The notes: generated by a model not told the origin, from the sequence alone. A stretch of DNA of 64,000 bases from Staphylococcus ureilyticus (GCF_002902235.1 NZ_PPRL01000012.1:29208-93207); one strand, 5' to 3'. Shown: positions 1 through 6,721, counted from the first letter of the stretch. Translations and numbers: made by a program.

Positions 1-110
1 CAGGACCAACCAAAGAAATGACAGACGATGAATTAATGCATTTCAAATCAGTACACAATTTGTATTACGAACAAGAACTTGGATCACAAATAAATATATT
101 CGACTTGTAG
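1..110 (+). CDS. Partial phage protein, C-terminal tail only
   Basis: A frame open from the left edge ends with TAG at 108-110 and reads about 35 residues, finishing in QINIFDL. The sequence GAGTGA follows directly and serves the next gene. Too little is left to name a family. It is probably the last replication or recombination accessory gene before the DUF1064 nuclease. The start is outside the window. Confidence 0.5.
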   Translation, partial: GPTKEMTDDELMHFKSVHNLYYEQELGSQINIFDL

Positions 111-120
111 GAGTGACGGA

Positions 121-522
121 ATGAGCAAATACAACGCTAAGAAGGTTGAGTACAAAGGGATTGTATTCGATAGCACAGTAGAGTGTGAATATTATCAATA
201 TTTAGAAAGTCGATTGCATGTAGACGGTTACGACTATATTGAAACACAACCAAGATACGAGTTGATACCTAAGTTTGGTAAGCAACGTAAATCAGAATAT
301 ATTGCAGATTTTGCATTATGGAATGATGGCAAATTAATCGAGGTCATAGACGTTAAAGGAATGGCCACAGAAACAGCTAAATTGAAAGCGAAGATATTCC
401 GATACAAATATCAAGATGTGAAGCTAACGTGGATATGTAAAGCTCCTAAATACACAGGTAAGCAATGGATAACTTACGAAGATTTAATTAAAGCTAGACG
501 AGAACGCAAGAAAGCGAAGTGA
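121..522 (+). CDS. DUF1064 phage endonuclease-like protein
   Basis: The 133-residue protein matches the DUF1064 family of Gram-positive phages. The family is thought to be PD-(D/E)XK nucleases that take the place of RusA-type Holliday junction resolvases. Visible features are an N-terminal stretch with E22/Y25, the core IADFALW followed by IEVIDVKG (an acidic D...E-x-K pattern typical of the fold) around residues 60-80, and a basic tail RRERKKAK. GAGTGACGGA precedes the ATG. It lies in the middle-gene operon, where such resolvases process branched replication intermediates before packaging. The catalytic role is inferred from family membership. Confidence 0.75.
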   Translation: MSKYNAKKVEYKGIVFDSTVECEYYQYLESRLHVDGYDYIETQPRYELIPKFGKQRKSEYIADFALWNDGKLIEVIDVKGMATETAKLKAKIFRYKYQDVKLTWICKAPKYTGKQWITYEDLIKARRERKKAK

Positions 523-527
523 TCTAA

Positions 528-716
528 ATGAATGAAGAAACAGCAACAATTCGATATAAAGTCTACGTTGAGAAGCGAGTGTATGTTAATCACGATGACG
601 ATGATAATACTGCCGCTGATAAGATACACAATCAGATGTGGACGAATAAAGAAGATTACATGGACGCAAAACCATTAGAGTTTGACGACGTAAAAATTAT
701 AGATAGGGGTTATTGA
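528..716 (+). CDS. Small phage protein of unknown function
   Basis: This encodes 62 residues and is very acidic, with a DDDD run near residue 23. It begins five bases after the DUF1064 gene stops and ends one base before the next ATG, so it is translated as part of the same polycistron. I see no motif, membrane segment or metal-binding cluster. Its position among small middle-operon genes is typical of accessory proteins that differ from phage to phage. Confidence 0.6.
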   Translation: MNEETATIRYKVYVEKRVYVNHDDDDNTAADKIHNQMWTNKEDYMDAKPLEFDDVKIIDRGY

Positions 717-717
717 G

Positions 718-1071
718 ATGGTTAAAACAATTAGAGTACACGATGCAATATATGAAATCAAAGGTGATAACTACGAACTAGCAGAGAAGTTGGATATATC
801 AGATAGTTTATTAAGAGGTCGACTGTTGAAAGGCTGGTCGTTAGCAGAAGCATGCCAGGTACCTAAAGGTATTGACCCTAAAGATTTAGTTTATATCAAC
901 TATGCCAAACAGTATGAAGCAGATAACACACAAGCGAAGATTAATTACAGAGAAGAAAAGCATAAGGAAGAACGTCCTTGGTTATACGATGGAACACCAC
1001 AAAACCATGACAGAGGTAAGTGGTGCCAGTATTTAATGAATACAAGTATTTTTCCTAAGGCGGTGCATTAG
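718..1071 (+). CDS. SA1788-family (PVL phage-associated) protein
   Basis: The 117-residue protein has an N-terminal segment (about residues 20-48) that looks like a helix-turn-helix, in which LAEKLDISDSLLRGRLLKG fits a recognition-helix pattern. The C-terminal WLYDGTPQ...RGKWCQYLM block is characteristic of a protein found beside DUF3310 genes in many S. aureus phages. Those proteins are annotated as PVL-associated because of the phage, with no toxin function. The HTH suggests DNA binding, but no target is known. It abuts the next gene, whose ATG follows the TAG directly. Confidence 0.6.
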   Translation: MVKTIRVHDAIYEIKGDNYELAEKLDISDSLLRGRLLKGWSLAEACQVPKGIDPKDLVYINYAKQYEADNTQAKINYREEKHKEERPWLYDGTPQNHDRGKWCQYLMNTSIFPKAVH

Positions 1072-1848
1072 ATGAAAATCAGTGATTTAAAAATAGGTAA
1101 CTACGTTGTTGTGAATGACTTAGGTGCAGGTAAGTATAGCAGTGGTATGCGTGTGATAGGTAGAGTGGTTGAGATTGACGATAAAGGAAACTATGCGATT
1201 ATCGAATCGCTACCTAAACACAGATATGAAATCACAGACTTCAACGACTTTGAGTTGTGGAGTAAGCAGATAGAAGATAAGACGGAGAGCATGAGTGACT
1301 CTGAAGGTTTAAGTGGATTTACTGTTGATAAAAAACTTTTAGAGGAAGCAAAGGAAAAAGGTATTGATGAACTCAGAAAAAGAATAAACCAATCCAACGA
1401 CCTACAACAACGTAAGCGTAAAGATGAAAATGTAGGATTATTTAAAATTAAAGATTTAAAAGTCGGTTACAAAGTCAAAATGCTAGATGATGATATGACA
1501 GGTGAAATTTCTGAAATAGCCGATAATGGTAAGTATGCTGAAATAAAAATAGATAATGGCGTGTATAGAGGTATCAACGATAATTGTGATTTCACAATAA
1601 CAGAGTGGAATTCAGTGCCAGAGTATGCAGAGGACACAGTTAACAGTCCTTCACATTATAACTATGGTGATATAGAAGTTATAGATTTCATAGAGCAGGT
1701 AACGAAACACTACAATCCTAACGTAGCTTATCACATTGGTAATGCTATTAAGTATCTTGCACGATCACCACACAAGAATGGTAAAGAAGATGTGGCTAAA
1801 GCTAAATGGTATATCGAGCGTGCGTTTGAAAATTGGGATGTGAAGTAG
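1072..1848 (+). CDS. DUF3310 protein with two N-terminal SH3-like repeats
   Basis: The last 70 or so of 258 residues form a DUF3310 domain (SPSHYNYGDIEVIDFIEQV, then AYHIGNAIKYLARSPHKNG and a C-terminal AKWYIERA helix), a family common in phages and sometimes linked to nucleotide metabolism. Before it are two related beta-rich modules, about residues 1-65 and 120-180. Each begins (I/F)K(I/D)(S)DLK(I/V)G and has a central turn DDKGNYA or ADNGKYA. They look like a duplicated KOW/SH3-like barrel. A charged linker around 75-115 joins them. Typical DUF3310 genes are shorter, so the duplication is a distinctive feature of this allele. Confidence 0.75.
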   Translation: MKISDLKIGNYVVVNDLGAGKYSSGMRVIGRVVEIDDKGNYAIIESLPKHRYEITDFNDFELWSKQIEDKTESMSDSEGLSGFTVDKKLLEEAKEKGIDELRKRINQSNDLQQRKRKDENVGLFKIKDLKVGYKVKMLDDDMTGEISEIADNGKYAEIKIDNGVYRGINDNCDFTITEWNSVPEYAEDTVNSPSHYNYGDIEVIDFIEQVTKHYNPNVAYHIGNAIKYLARSPHKNGKEDVAKAKWYIERAFENWDVK

Positions 1849-2529
1849 ATGGCAGAAATATTAACTAAGATTAACAACATATTAGGAATAAAAGAGAGTT
1901 ATAAAGCACCAGACAGATTAATGGAAATATTGTACATGGACAAACCAGAACGCGATAAGTATTTCATGGATTTCTTGAATGCATTTGATAAAGATGTAAC
2001 TTATGACTGGTTTCACGATTACTTCCAAGATGAACATGCAGATAGAAAAAACCAAAAACAAGATTTCACGCCTCAATCGGTCAGTAAATTATTGACTCAC
2101 ATAGTTGGAAGTGAAGGAAACACATATTATGAACCGGCAGCAGGTACAGGAGGCATCCTTATCGAGCGCTGGAATTATGACAGAATGCAACATTCTCCAT
2201 TTGATTACGAGCCTAGAGATTATTACTATACTGCAGAAGAATTGTCAGATAGAGCAATACCGTTTCTATTATTTAATATGTTAATTAGAGGTATGAATGG
2301 AAACGTTGTTCAATGTGATGTATTAACTAGAGAAGCAACAGGAGCTTTTTTCATACAGAATGATGTAAATGATTTTATGGGATTCTCAAGTTTGAACCTA
2401 CTCCCTTATAACGAAGATACGGAAAAGGAATTGAACATAAAGTTTGTGGAGGAGAAATATGAACCCATTAAACAAACAAAAGGGATACCGAACTGGTTGT
2501 TTGGTGATATTGAGTTAGTAGGTGATTAA
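1849..2529 (+). CDS. N-6 DNA methylase-like protein, SAM-binding domain
   Basis: The 226-residue protein resembles the HsdM/N6-adenine methylase core. It has a small helical N-terminus, QDFTPQSVSKLL (residues 71-82, the pre-motif seen in HsdM), and a clear SAM-binding motif I, YEPAAGTGGIL (about 94-104). A further acidic motif lies at VVQCDVL. The catalytic NPPY/F motif IV expected downstream is not present; the nearest segment reads NLLPYN. It therefore binds SAM by prediction, but methyl transfer to DNA is doubtful. Several staphylococcal phages carry a homologue here without a restriction partner, where it may protect phage DNA or act as a degenerate decoy. Confidence 0.7.
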   Translation: MAEILTKINNILGIKESYKAPDRLMEILYMDKPERDKYFMDFLNAFDKDVTYDWFHDYFQDEHADRKNQKQDFTPQSVSKLLTHIVGSEGNTYYEPAAGTGGILIERWNYDRMQHSPFDYEPRDYYYTAEELSDRAIPFLLFNMLIRGMNGNVVQCDVLTREATGAFFIQNDVNDFMGFSSLNLLPYNEDTEKELNIKFVEEKYEPIKQTKGIPNWLFGDIELVGD

Positions 2530-2533
2530 GCAC

Positions 2534-2740
2534 ATGGTCCTATCAGAAACTATCAAAGTTAAATACAAAATTGATACTAAAGGCAGAAATACTGTCGAAA
2601 TGGCAAAGCTACTAAGAGATTGTGGAGTTAAAGGATTCTTATACTCGATTAATCCACGTAGCATTGTCATGGCAGTGTTGCCAGAGGATAAAGCACATAA
2701 CAGGAAAGTATTAAATGAATTGAAAGGGCTGGTGGAGTAG
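2534..2740 (+). CDS. Small phage protein of unknown function
   Basis: This is a 68-residue protein. I chose ATG 2534 over the upstream in-frame GTG at 2522 because AGGTGA (2520-2525) sits 8 bases before it. That ribosome site lies across the stop of the methylase gene, which implies translational coupling. The sequence alternates beta strand and helix (IKVKYKID, then VEMAKLLRDCGVKGFLYSI) and has no known motif. It abuts the YopX gene. Confidence 0.6.
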   Translation: MVLSETIKVKYKIDTKGRNTVEMAKLLRDCGVKGFLYSINPRSIVMAVLPEDKAHNRKVLNELKGLVE

Positions 2741-3130
2741 ATGATTAAGTTTAGAGCGTGGGATAAAGAAGAAAAAGAATGGTTAAGTATTAGAACAATA
2801 GGATTTGATGATGATGGCTCACTTTGGTATTTACAAGCTTGGGATGATAATGAAAACGACATAGACCCACCATATTTAGAAGATGATTTAGGAGTGAAAT
2901 GGGAGCTTCTCCAATCCACAGGGCTTAAAGACGCACATGGAACGGAAATATATGAAAAAGATATTGCAAGAGATTCTTATGGAGATGTTTTCTTAATTGA
3001 GTGGTTAGACGGTAGCTTTGTACTAACTGACTTTTTCAGTGGTGGATATGACCATTGCAGTATAGATGATTCAGAAGTATATGAAATTATTGGTAATCAA
3101 TTTCAACACCCACATTTACTAGAGGAGTGA
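2741..3130 (+). CDS. YopX family protein
   Basis: This is a 129-residue YopX-family protein, recognisable from the opening IKFRAWDKEEKEW and the central LLQSTGLKDAHGTEIYEKDI block. The family is common in Firmicute prophages and in Bacillus SPbeta (YopX). The structure of the family is a beta-barrel oligomer and the function is unknown. The C-terminus ends in EIIGNQFQHPHLLEE, matching the usual family ending. It lies in the middle operon and its TGA overlaps the ribosome site of the next gene. Confidence 0.85.
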   Translation: MIKFRAWDKEEKEWLSIRTIGFDDDGSLWYLQAWDDNENDIDPPYLEDDLGVKWELLQSTGLKDAHGTEIYEKDIARDSYGDVFLIEWLDGSFVLTDFFSGGYDHCSIDDSEVYEIIGNQFQHPHLLEE

Positions 3131-3135
3131 TGGCG

Positions 3136-3327
3136 GTGGCTACAGATAAACAAGTGAAGTATGTCCAATCATTACAAGAACAATACGGTGCAGAAGATTA
3201 CACAGAAATAGAAATAAAAAGCATGAGCCATAACGAAATAAGTATTGTTATAGACGAGCTTAAAAAGGCGATTGCAGAAGATGAATTGTACAACGAATGT
3301 ATGAGCTATGGATTACCTAATCAATAA
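3136..3327 (+). CDS. Small phage protein, DUF3072-like helical
   Basis: About 63 residues. I prefer GTG at 3136 because GAGGAG (3122-3127) is 8 bases upstream, while ATG 3130 is too close to it. The protein begins MATDKQVKYVQSLQEQYG and continues with a second helix ISIVIDELKKAI. This 'T-x-K-Q-x-x-Y-I/V' opening followed by an E/D-L-K helix recurs in many phage and plasmid proteins that accompany single-strand or recombination genes. No function is established. Confidence 0.55.
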   Translation: MATDKQVKYVQSLQEQYGAEDYTEIEIKSMSHNEISIVIDELKKAIAEDELYNECMSYGLPNQ

Positions 3328-3339
3328 GGAGTGTTAATT

Positions 3340-3615
3340 ATGAATTCGGAAACGAAATTTCATGTCAGCGTTATGGATGCAAGGTTGAAGAAAGTGAAAA
3401 AGCAATGCGACCAATACAAACAAGCATATCAGCACTGTGTAGATGATTTAATCGTCTTACGTGCGAATAATAAACGGTTGGAACGACAAAATGCAGAACA
3501 ACTAGCATTGCTGAAACAGTTTAGAAAGCTCATAGATTATAAATTAACACTGCATCAAGGCAGTTTGATGTATAGAGAATATCGAAGTAAGTTAGATCAA
3601 TTGGGGGTTAAGTAG
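3340..3615 (+). CDS. Coiled-coil phage protein
   Basis: A 91-residue protein starting at ATG 3340, which AAGGAG (3326-3331) precedes by 8 bases; the in-frame GTG at 3331 overlaps that ribosome site. It is almost entirely charged helix with regular leucine/alanine spacing (about residues 10-65), so a coiled coil is likely. There is no signal peptide and no metal site. It sits directly before dut, as small helical genes do in related phages. The function is unknown. Confidence 0.55.
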   Translation: MNSETKFHVSVMDARLKKVKKQCDQYKQAYQHCVDDLIVLRANNKRLERQNAEQLALLKQFRKLIDYKLTLHQGSLMYREYRSKLDQLGVK

Positions 3616-3616
3616 G

Positions 3617-4039
3617 ATGAAAAAACTAATATTCAAACGTAATCATGAAGATGCAATCAAACCATATAGAGCAAACGCTAGTGATAGTGGATTAGATTTA
3701 TTCACATGTGAAGCTAAGTCACTAGATCCGGGTGAAACTGCAATTATCGATACAGGTATTGCAATTCATTTAGACGAAGGGTATGAAGCGCAGGTTAGAC
3801 CTAGAAGTGGTGTGACTGCTAAAACTAAGTTAAGAGTACAGTTAGGCACAATAGATAATTCATATCATAAGAGTATAGGTATTATTGTGGATAATATTGG
3901 CAAGCGACCAATTTCAGTAGACAAAGGTAAGAAACTAGCACAGTTAGTTGTACAGCGTGTAGCATTACCAGAAATAACAGAGGTGGAAAGTTTTGAGCAA
4001 GAATCAGAAAGAGGCGGATACGGATCAACAGGATACTAA
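3617..4039 (+). CDS. dut: Phage dUTPase, trimeric type
   Basis: dUTP diphosphatase hydrolyses dUTP to dUMP and pyrophosphate, keeping uracil out of replicating phage DNA. All five trimeric dUTPase motifs are visible in 140 residues: SDSGLDLF (motif 1), RPRSGVT (2), LGTIDNSY (3, with the catalytic Asp), KLAQLVVQ (4) and the C-terminal P-loop-like RGGYGSTG (5). It is shorter than the roughly 170-residue dUTPases of S. aureus phages such as phi11, which have an extra loop motif. Those phage enzymes also derepress pathogenicity islands by binding the Stl repressor; whether this short form does so cannot be told. A possible small gene overlaps its 3' end. Confidence 0.95.
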   Translation: MKKLIFKRNHEDAIKPYRANASDSGLDLFTCEAKSLDPGETAIIDTGIAIHLDEGYEAQVRPRSGVTAKTKLRVQLGTIDNSYHKSIGIIVDNIGKRPISVDKGKKLAQLVVQRVALPEITEVESFEQESERGGYGSTGY

Positions 4040-4082
4040 AGACATCGTTGAACGTGTACGAATAATATTAGGCAAGGAGTGA
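3993..4082 (+). CDS. Possible small ORF overlapping dut 3' end
   Basis: A TTG at 3993 is preceded by GAGGTGG (3980-3986) and opens a 29-residue frame ending at TGA 4080-4082, just before the next ribosome site. The peptide is charged and ends DIVERVRIILGKE, which looks like an amphipathic helix. It runs out of frame with dut for 47 bases. The well-placed ribosome site supports it; the small size and TTG start argue for caution. Confidence 0.35.
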   Translation: MSKNQKEADTDQQDTKDIVERVRIILGKE

Positions 4083-4086
4083 CGAC

Positions 4087-4239
4087 ATGCAATTTCTAGT
4101 ACGCAAAACACACCACACAACAGGTGAAGTGTTCTTGGATGCAACCAGAGCTAAGGAGAATGAAGAATTTGTTGTAGTGGATGCAGAGAATAAAGAAGAT
4201 GCGAAAGAGAAAGTTAAACATAAGGAGGACAACCAATGA
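4087..4239 (+). CDS. DUF1381-like small phage protein
   Basis: This gene encodes 50 residues and has AAGGAGTGACGAC in front of its ATG. The opening QFLVRKTHHTTGEVF, the middle EFVVVDAENKEDAKEKV and the short length fit the DUF1381 proteins located between dut and rinB in staphylococcal phages. Its last bases contain AAGGAGG, the ribosome site for the next gene, and its TGA overlaps that gene's ATG. The function is unknown. Confidence 0.65.
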   Translation: MQFLVRKTHHTTGEVFLDATRAKENEEFVVVDAENKEDAKEKVKHKEDNQ

Positions 4240-4364
4240 AACAAATACTCAAACTATTATTAACGTTGGCGCTATATGAACTAAGTAAAGAGATCACATA
4301 CGAAATCATTTGCCGTATGCAAGCGAAAGATATGGTACCTAAAGATTATGAGGAGGAGAAGTAA
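4236..4364 (+). CDS. rinB: RinB-like transcriptional activator protein
   Basis: The 42-residue product opens KQILKLLLTLALYELSKEIT and resembles RinB of phi11, whose start is I-K-Q-I-L-R-L-L. RinB was described as an activator of the phage integrase gene; the paired gene RinA controls late transcription. The first 20 residues are hydrophobic and may be a membrane-associated helix. The ATG overlaps the preceding TGA (ATGA), and AAGGAGG lies 7 bases before it. The location just upstream of the rinA-like gene supports the call. Confidence 0.7.
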   Translation: MKQILKLLLTLALYELSKEITYEIICRMQAKDMVPKDYEEEK

Positions 4365-4365
4365 T

Positions 4366-4668
4366 ATGATTAAAAAAGCAATTAAAAGACCAGATGAAAT
4401 TGAATACATTGAGTTTAAAGGTAGAGAAAATTTTGAAGAAGTTTGTGAATTCATTGGACGTTCAGAACCATTACTTACACGTATAGATGGCACAGAGTAT
4501 TTGTTAATGAATCACTTTAACTCAAGTGAAAAGTCAGTGCCAGTAGATCCAGGTACAATATTCTATAAGTGGAACAACTTTGGAAACGATGAAAATATTT
4601 ATGGACCAACATCATGGGATGCTATAAGTAAAAATGAATTCTTTAAGCGATTTATGGAGTGTGAATAA
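4366..4668 (+). CDS. Phage protein of unknown function between rinB and rinA
   Basis: A 100-residue protein starting at ATG 4366, with AGGAGGAG (4351-4358) 7 bases before it; the upstream ATG at 4348 would put the ribosome site inside the reading frame. The sequence MIKKAIKRPDEIEYIEFKG and the later PGTIFYKW...GPTSWDAIS look like a small soluble beta-rich protein of a kind common in Firmicute phages. There is no catalytic motif. Its coding end supplies GGAG for the next start. Confidence 0.6.
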   Translation: MIKKAIKRPDEIEYIEFKGRENFEEVCEFIGRSEPLLTRIDGTEYLLMNHFNSSEKSVPVDPGTIFYKWNNFGNDENIYGPTSWDAISKNEFFKRFMECE

Positions 4669-4669
4669 C

Positions 4670-4876
4670 ATGTGGATAATAACAACAATCGTGTTAGGTA
4701 GTATTGCGATACTCACGCTTATATACAATGCCATCAAAGACGCAAAGATAAAAGCGTTAGAGTATGAAGTAGGTTATCTGCTATACACAATATTTGAAAA
4801 GGACCTGCCTAAGAGAGAGTTGGATGATAAAAATATACGCAAGATTAAAGGCGAGTCAAATAAACGTATGAAGTAA
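4670..4876 (+). CDS. DUF1514-like small membrane protein
   Basis: This is a 68-residue protein from ATG 4670, chosen because GGAGT (4656-4660) is 9 bases upstream; a longer frame from 4634 runs inside the previous gene. The N-terminus IITTIVLGSIAILTLIYNAI is one membrane-spanning helix, followed by IKALEYEVGYLLYTIFEK and a charged tail. This layout (short TM, then a helix with KALEY) is that of DUF1514 proteins, found beside rinA in S. aureus phages. The role is not known. Confidence 0.65.
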   Translation: MWIITTIVLGSIAILTLIYNAIKDAKIKALEYEVGYLLYTIFEKDLPKRELDDKNIRKIKGESNKRMK

Positions 4877-4889
4877 CTGGAGGTATAAG

Positions 4890-5285
4890 ATGTTTACACC
4901 AACTGAAGTAAAACAGATCATAACAGATTATCATTGGATGAAAAGATTAATTGACTCACAAGTATATGAGTATGATAGTACATCAACAGGACAGTATGGT
5001 ATAGAAGCAGCTATGCCTAAAGGGCAAGGACAGACAGGCGATAAGGTGTTGGTTAGAGTTATACGTAATGATAATGATAGACGTAAGACACAGGAGCTTA
5101 TAGAGAAGGTAGCATTCATTGATGGGCATGAGCATATGATTACTAATGATAAGAACTATCACATACTCCAACTACTTAAGCAGGGAGAGAGTAAGAATAG
5201 AATCATGGTACTGATGCAGATAAGTAAGGATAACTTATACAATAGGATAGATGCTATCACCGAAGTATACATGAACCAACAATAA
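4890..5285 (+). CDS. RinA-like late transcription activator
   Basis: The 131-residue protein occupies the rinA/ltrC position, last middle gene before the packaging module. In phi11 and relatives this protein switches on the late (packaging, structural, lysis) operon. Residues 95-125 (LLKQGESKNRIMVLMQISKDNLYNRID) look like a sigma-70 region 4-type helix-turn-helix. The N-terminal half has a basic patch around VRVIRNDNDRRK. Overall identity to phi11 RinA by eye is low, so the name is by position and fold. The iteron array 5294-5318 directly after its stop is the obvious candidate binding site. GGAGG lies before the ATG. Confidence 0.65.
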   Translation: MFTPTEVKQIITDYHWMKRLIDSQVYEYDSTSTGQYGIEAAMPKGQGQTGDKVLVRVIRNDNDRRKTQELIEKVAFIDGHEHMITNDKNYHILQLLKQGESKNRIMVLMQISKDNLYNRIDAITEVYMNQQ

Positions 5286-5293
5286 CCAGACAC

Positions 5294-5353
5294 ATCGTAC
5301 GAATCGTACACATCGTACACTATTATGTACTGTACATAGGTGTGGTATATAAT
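5294..5353 (+). promoter_or_regulatory. Late promoter candidate with three 9-bp iterons
   Basis: The heptamer ATCGTAC occurs at 5294-5300, 5303-5309 and 5312-5318, a strict 9-base period. A perfect -10 box TATAAT follows at 5348-5353, while the expected -35 position (about 5325-5330, ATGTAC) has no consensus match. A good -10 without a -35 and with direct repeats just upstream is what an activator-dependent promoter looks like. It lies between the rinA-like gene and the packaging genes, so it is the likely start of the late operon. Confidence 0.6.
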
Positions 5354-5411
5354 ATCGATATACGATAAGTTCCAGTGACTTATTATAAATAACAATACTA
5401 TATTATAAGTA

Positions 5412-5434
5412 GGCACATCACTAAGTGGTGTGTC
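5412..5434 (+). terminator. Hairpin with T-rich tail before the HNH gene
   Basis: GGCACATCA and TGGTGTGTC pair over 9 bases (with G-T wobbles) around the loop CTAAG, followed by TTTCTTT. It would end middle-gene transcripts after the rinA-like gene. Since the late promoter candidate lies upstream of it, late RNA would have to read through. Confidence 0.5.
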
Positions 5435-5458
5435 TTTCTTTATATGGAGGTAAGTAAT

Positions 5459-6193
5459 GTGAAACTTGTTATTGTGTATGGCTCACCCATGAGTGGTAAG
5501 ACAACATACGTTAATGAACAATTAACTAATGAAGATATTGTGTATGACTATGATGCTTTAGCAAAGACTATCACTAATAGTGAATACCAACAATACAATG
5601 ACAATGCACACGAGTTACTTCTTACCATAAGAGATAGCATGATTGATTATGCCAAGTGGAATGATAAAGGAACTATGTACATCATTACGACATTCTTATC
5701 TAAAGTAATACTTAATAGACTTAAGACATTATCTATAGAAGCGAAGTACATCAAGATGGATGTAGATATAAATACTTGTCTTAAACGTTTGTACGAAACA
5801 GACAGACACGATGCACATGAGGTTGAAGAAGTCATACATGATTGGTATGCAAGACATGATAATAAACCAGCAAGTGATCGTGTTGTTGATAAGGAGACAA
5901 TGCGTTTCTACAAATCTAAAGCATGTCGTGATACAAGGCTACAAGTATTAAAAAGAGATAACTATGAATGCCAACATTGTAAGGAACAAGGTAAAGTGAC
6001 AACTATTGATAAGAGCAAACATAAATCATTAGATGTTGACCATATAAAAGAGTTGGATACACATCCAAATTTAGCATATGACATGGACAATTTGGTTACA
6101 TTGTGTGTATCTTGTCATAACCGTAAACACAATCGAAGTTATAATCGATGGAATCGCAAGCCTAATAAATGGGATGGAGATGAAAAATGGTAA
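5459..6193 (+). CDS. P-loop NTPase / HNH endonuclease fusion
   Basis: The GTG at 5459 is chosen because GGAGG (5446-5450) is 8 bases upstream; it gives 244 residues. Residues 1-130 form a kinase-like P-loop domain with Walker A GSPMSGKTT and a later VDINTCLKRLYETDRHD helix resembling nucleotide or polynucleotide kinase lids. Residues 150-244 are an HNH nuclease: zinc pairs CQHC and CVSC, catalytic DVDHIKEL and NLVTLCVSCHNRKH. HNH proteins encoded next to terminase take part in cos cleavage and packaging in HK97-type phages. The kinase-like half is less usual and could repair or modify DNA ends. The fused product as a packaging factor is an inference from context. Confidence 0.85.
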   Translation: MKLVIVYGSPMSGKTTYVNEQLTNEDIVYDYDALAKTITNSEYQQYNDNAHELLLTIRDSMIDYAKWNDKGTMYIITTFLSKVILNRLKTLSIEAKYIKMDVDINTCLKRLYETDRHDAHEVEEVIHDWYARHDNKPASDRVVDKETMRFYKSKACRDTRLQVLKRDNYECQHCKEQGKVTTIDKSKHKSLDVDHIKELDTHPNLAYDMDNLVTLCVSCHNRKHNRSYNRWNRKPNKWDGDEKW

Positions 6194-6364
6194 TTGTGTT
6201 TTTCGTGAATACAAAAACCTAAACAATTGTCCTCCCCGGGTGGAAACAAATTGGTTTTGTCCACGTGAGGAAGAAACGGCGAAGAAGGTCCCGATTGCTT
6301 AACCGTAAAAATAAAACATTACATAACCCCCTTAGGGTATATTGGCGTGAAATGAGGTGAAAAC
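6194..6364. other. Possible cos region before terminase
   Basis: This is a 171-base gap between the HNH gene and the small terminase gene, where the cos site is found in HK97-like cos phages. It holds the GC-rich block CCTCCCCGGGTGG (6231-6243), the palindrome CACGTG, and CCCCCTTAGGG near 6327. No ribosome site or long ORF is convincing. I cannot identify the cut positions from sequence alone. Confidence 0.3.
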
Positions 6365-6721
6365 ATGAAAGTAAGCGACAATGATAAGCAAGTAATTAAA
6401 GAACGCAAGCGATTGCTCGAAATATACAAAGATATTCCTGAAGATAAGTTAAAAGTCGCAGAAGGATTGATAATTCAAGCTGCAAGATTAAGGATAATGC
6501 TCGATTATATGTGGAATGATATACAAGAAAACGGTGAATACGCGATGTTCCAACAAACGGATAAAGCTCCACCATATGAAAGAGAACGCCCCGTTGCTAG
6601 ATTGTATACGACGAGAGATCAATCTTACCAAAGAGTAATTAAACAGTTATCCGATTTACTACCTAAAGAAAACAAGGAAGAAGATAATAAAAAAAGAAGA
6701 ACGTCGAGTGATTTATTATGA
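6365..6721 (+). CDS. terS: Terminase small subunit, P27 family
   Basis: The 118-residue protein is the small terminase subunit, which recognises viral DNA and starts packaging with TerL. The helical N-terminal part and LKVAEGLIIQAARLRIMLDYMW fit the P27 group that pairs with this large subunit type. A central segment PPYERERPVARLYTTRDQSYQRVI is followed by a basic tail. GAGGTGAAAAC precedes the ATG. The stop overlaps the terL start by four bases (ATGA), consistent with coupled translation. Confidence 0.85.
   Translation: MKVSDNDKQVIKERKRLLEIYKDIPEDKLKVAEGLIIQAARLRIMLDYMWNDIQENGEYAMFQQTDKAPPYERERPVARLYTTRDQSYQRVIKQLSDLLPKENKEEDNKKRRTSSDLL

Noticed and set aside
718..1071. PVL toxin component suggested by the family name
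   Set aside because: The name reflects first discovery on a PVL phage; the protein has no leukocidin features.
4348..4365. Earlier ATG for the gene at 4366
   Set aside because: It would place AGGAGGAG, the gene's own ribosome site, inside the coding sequence; no upstream ribosome site fits.
5444..6193. Dedicated anti-phage defence operon from the nuclease and P-loop genes
   Set aside because: The gene sits in the packaging module beside terminase, where HNH proteins serve DNA packaging; no partner defence genes are present.
6194..6364. Firm assignment of the cos cut site
   Set aside because: GC-rich palindromes are present, but without phage end sequence or a close reference the cut cannot be placed.
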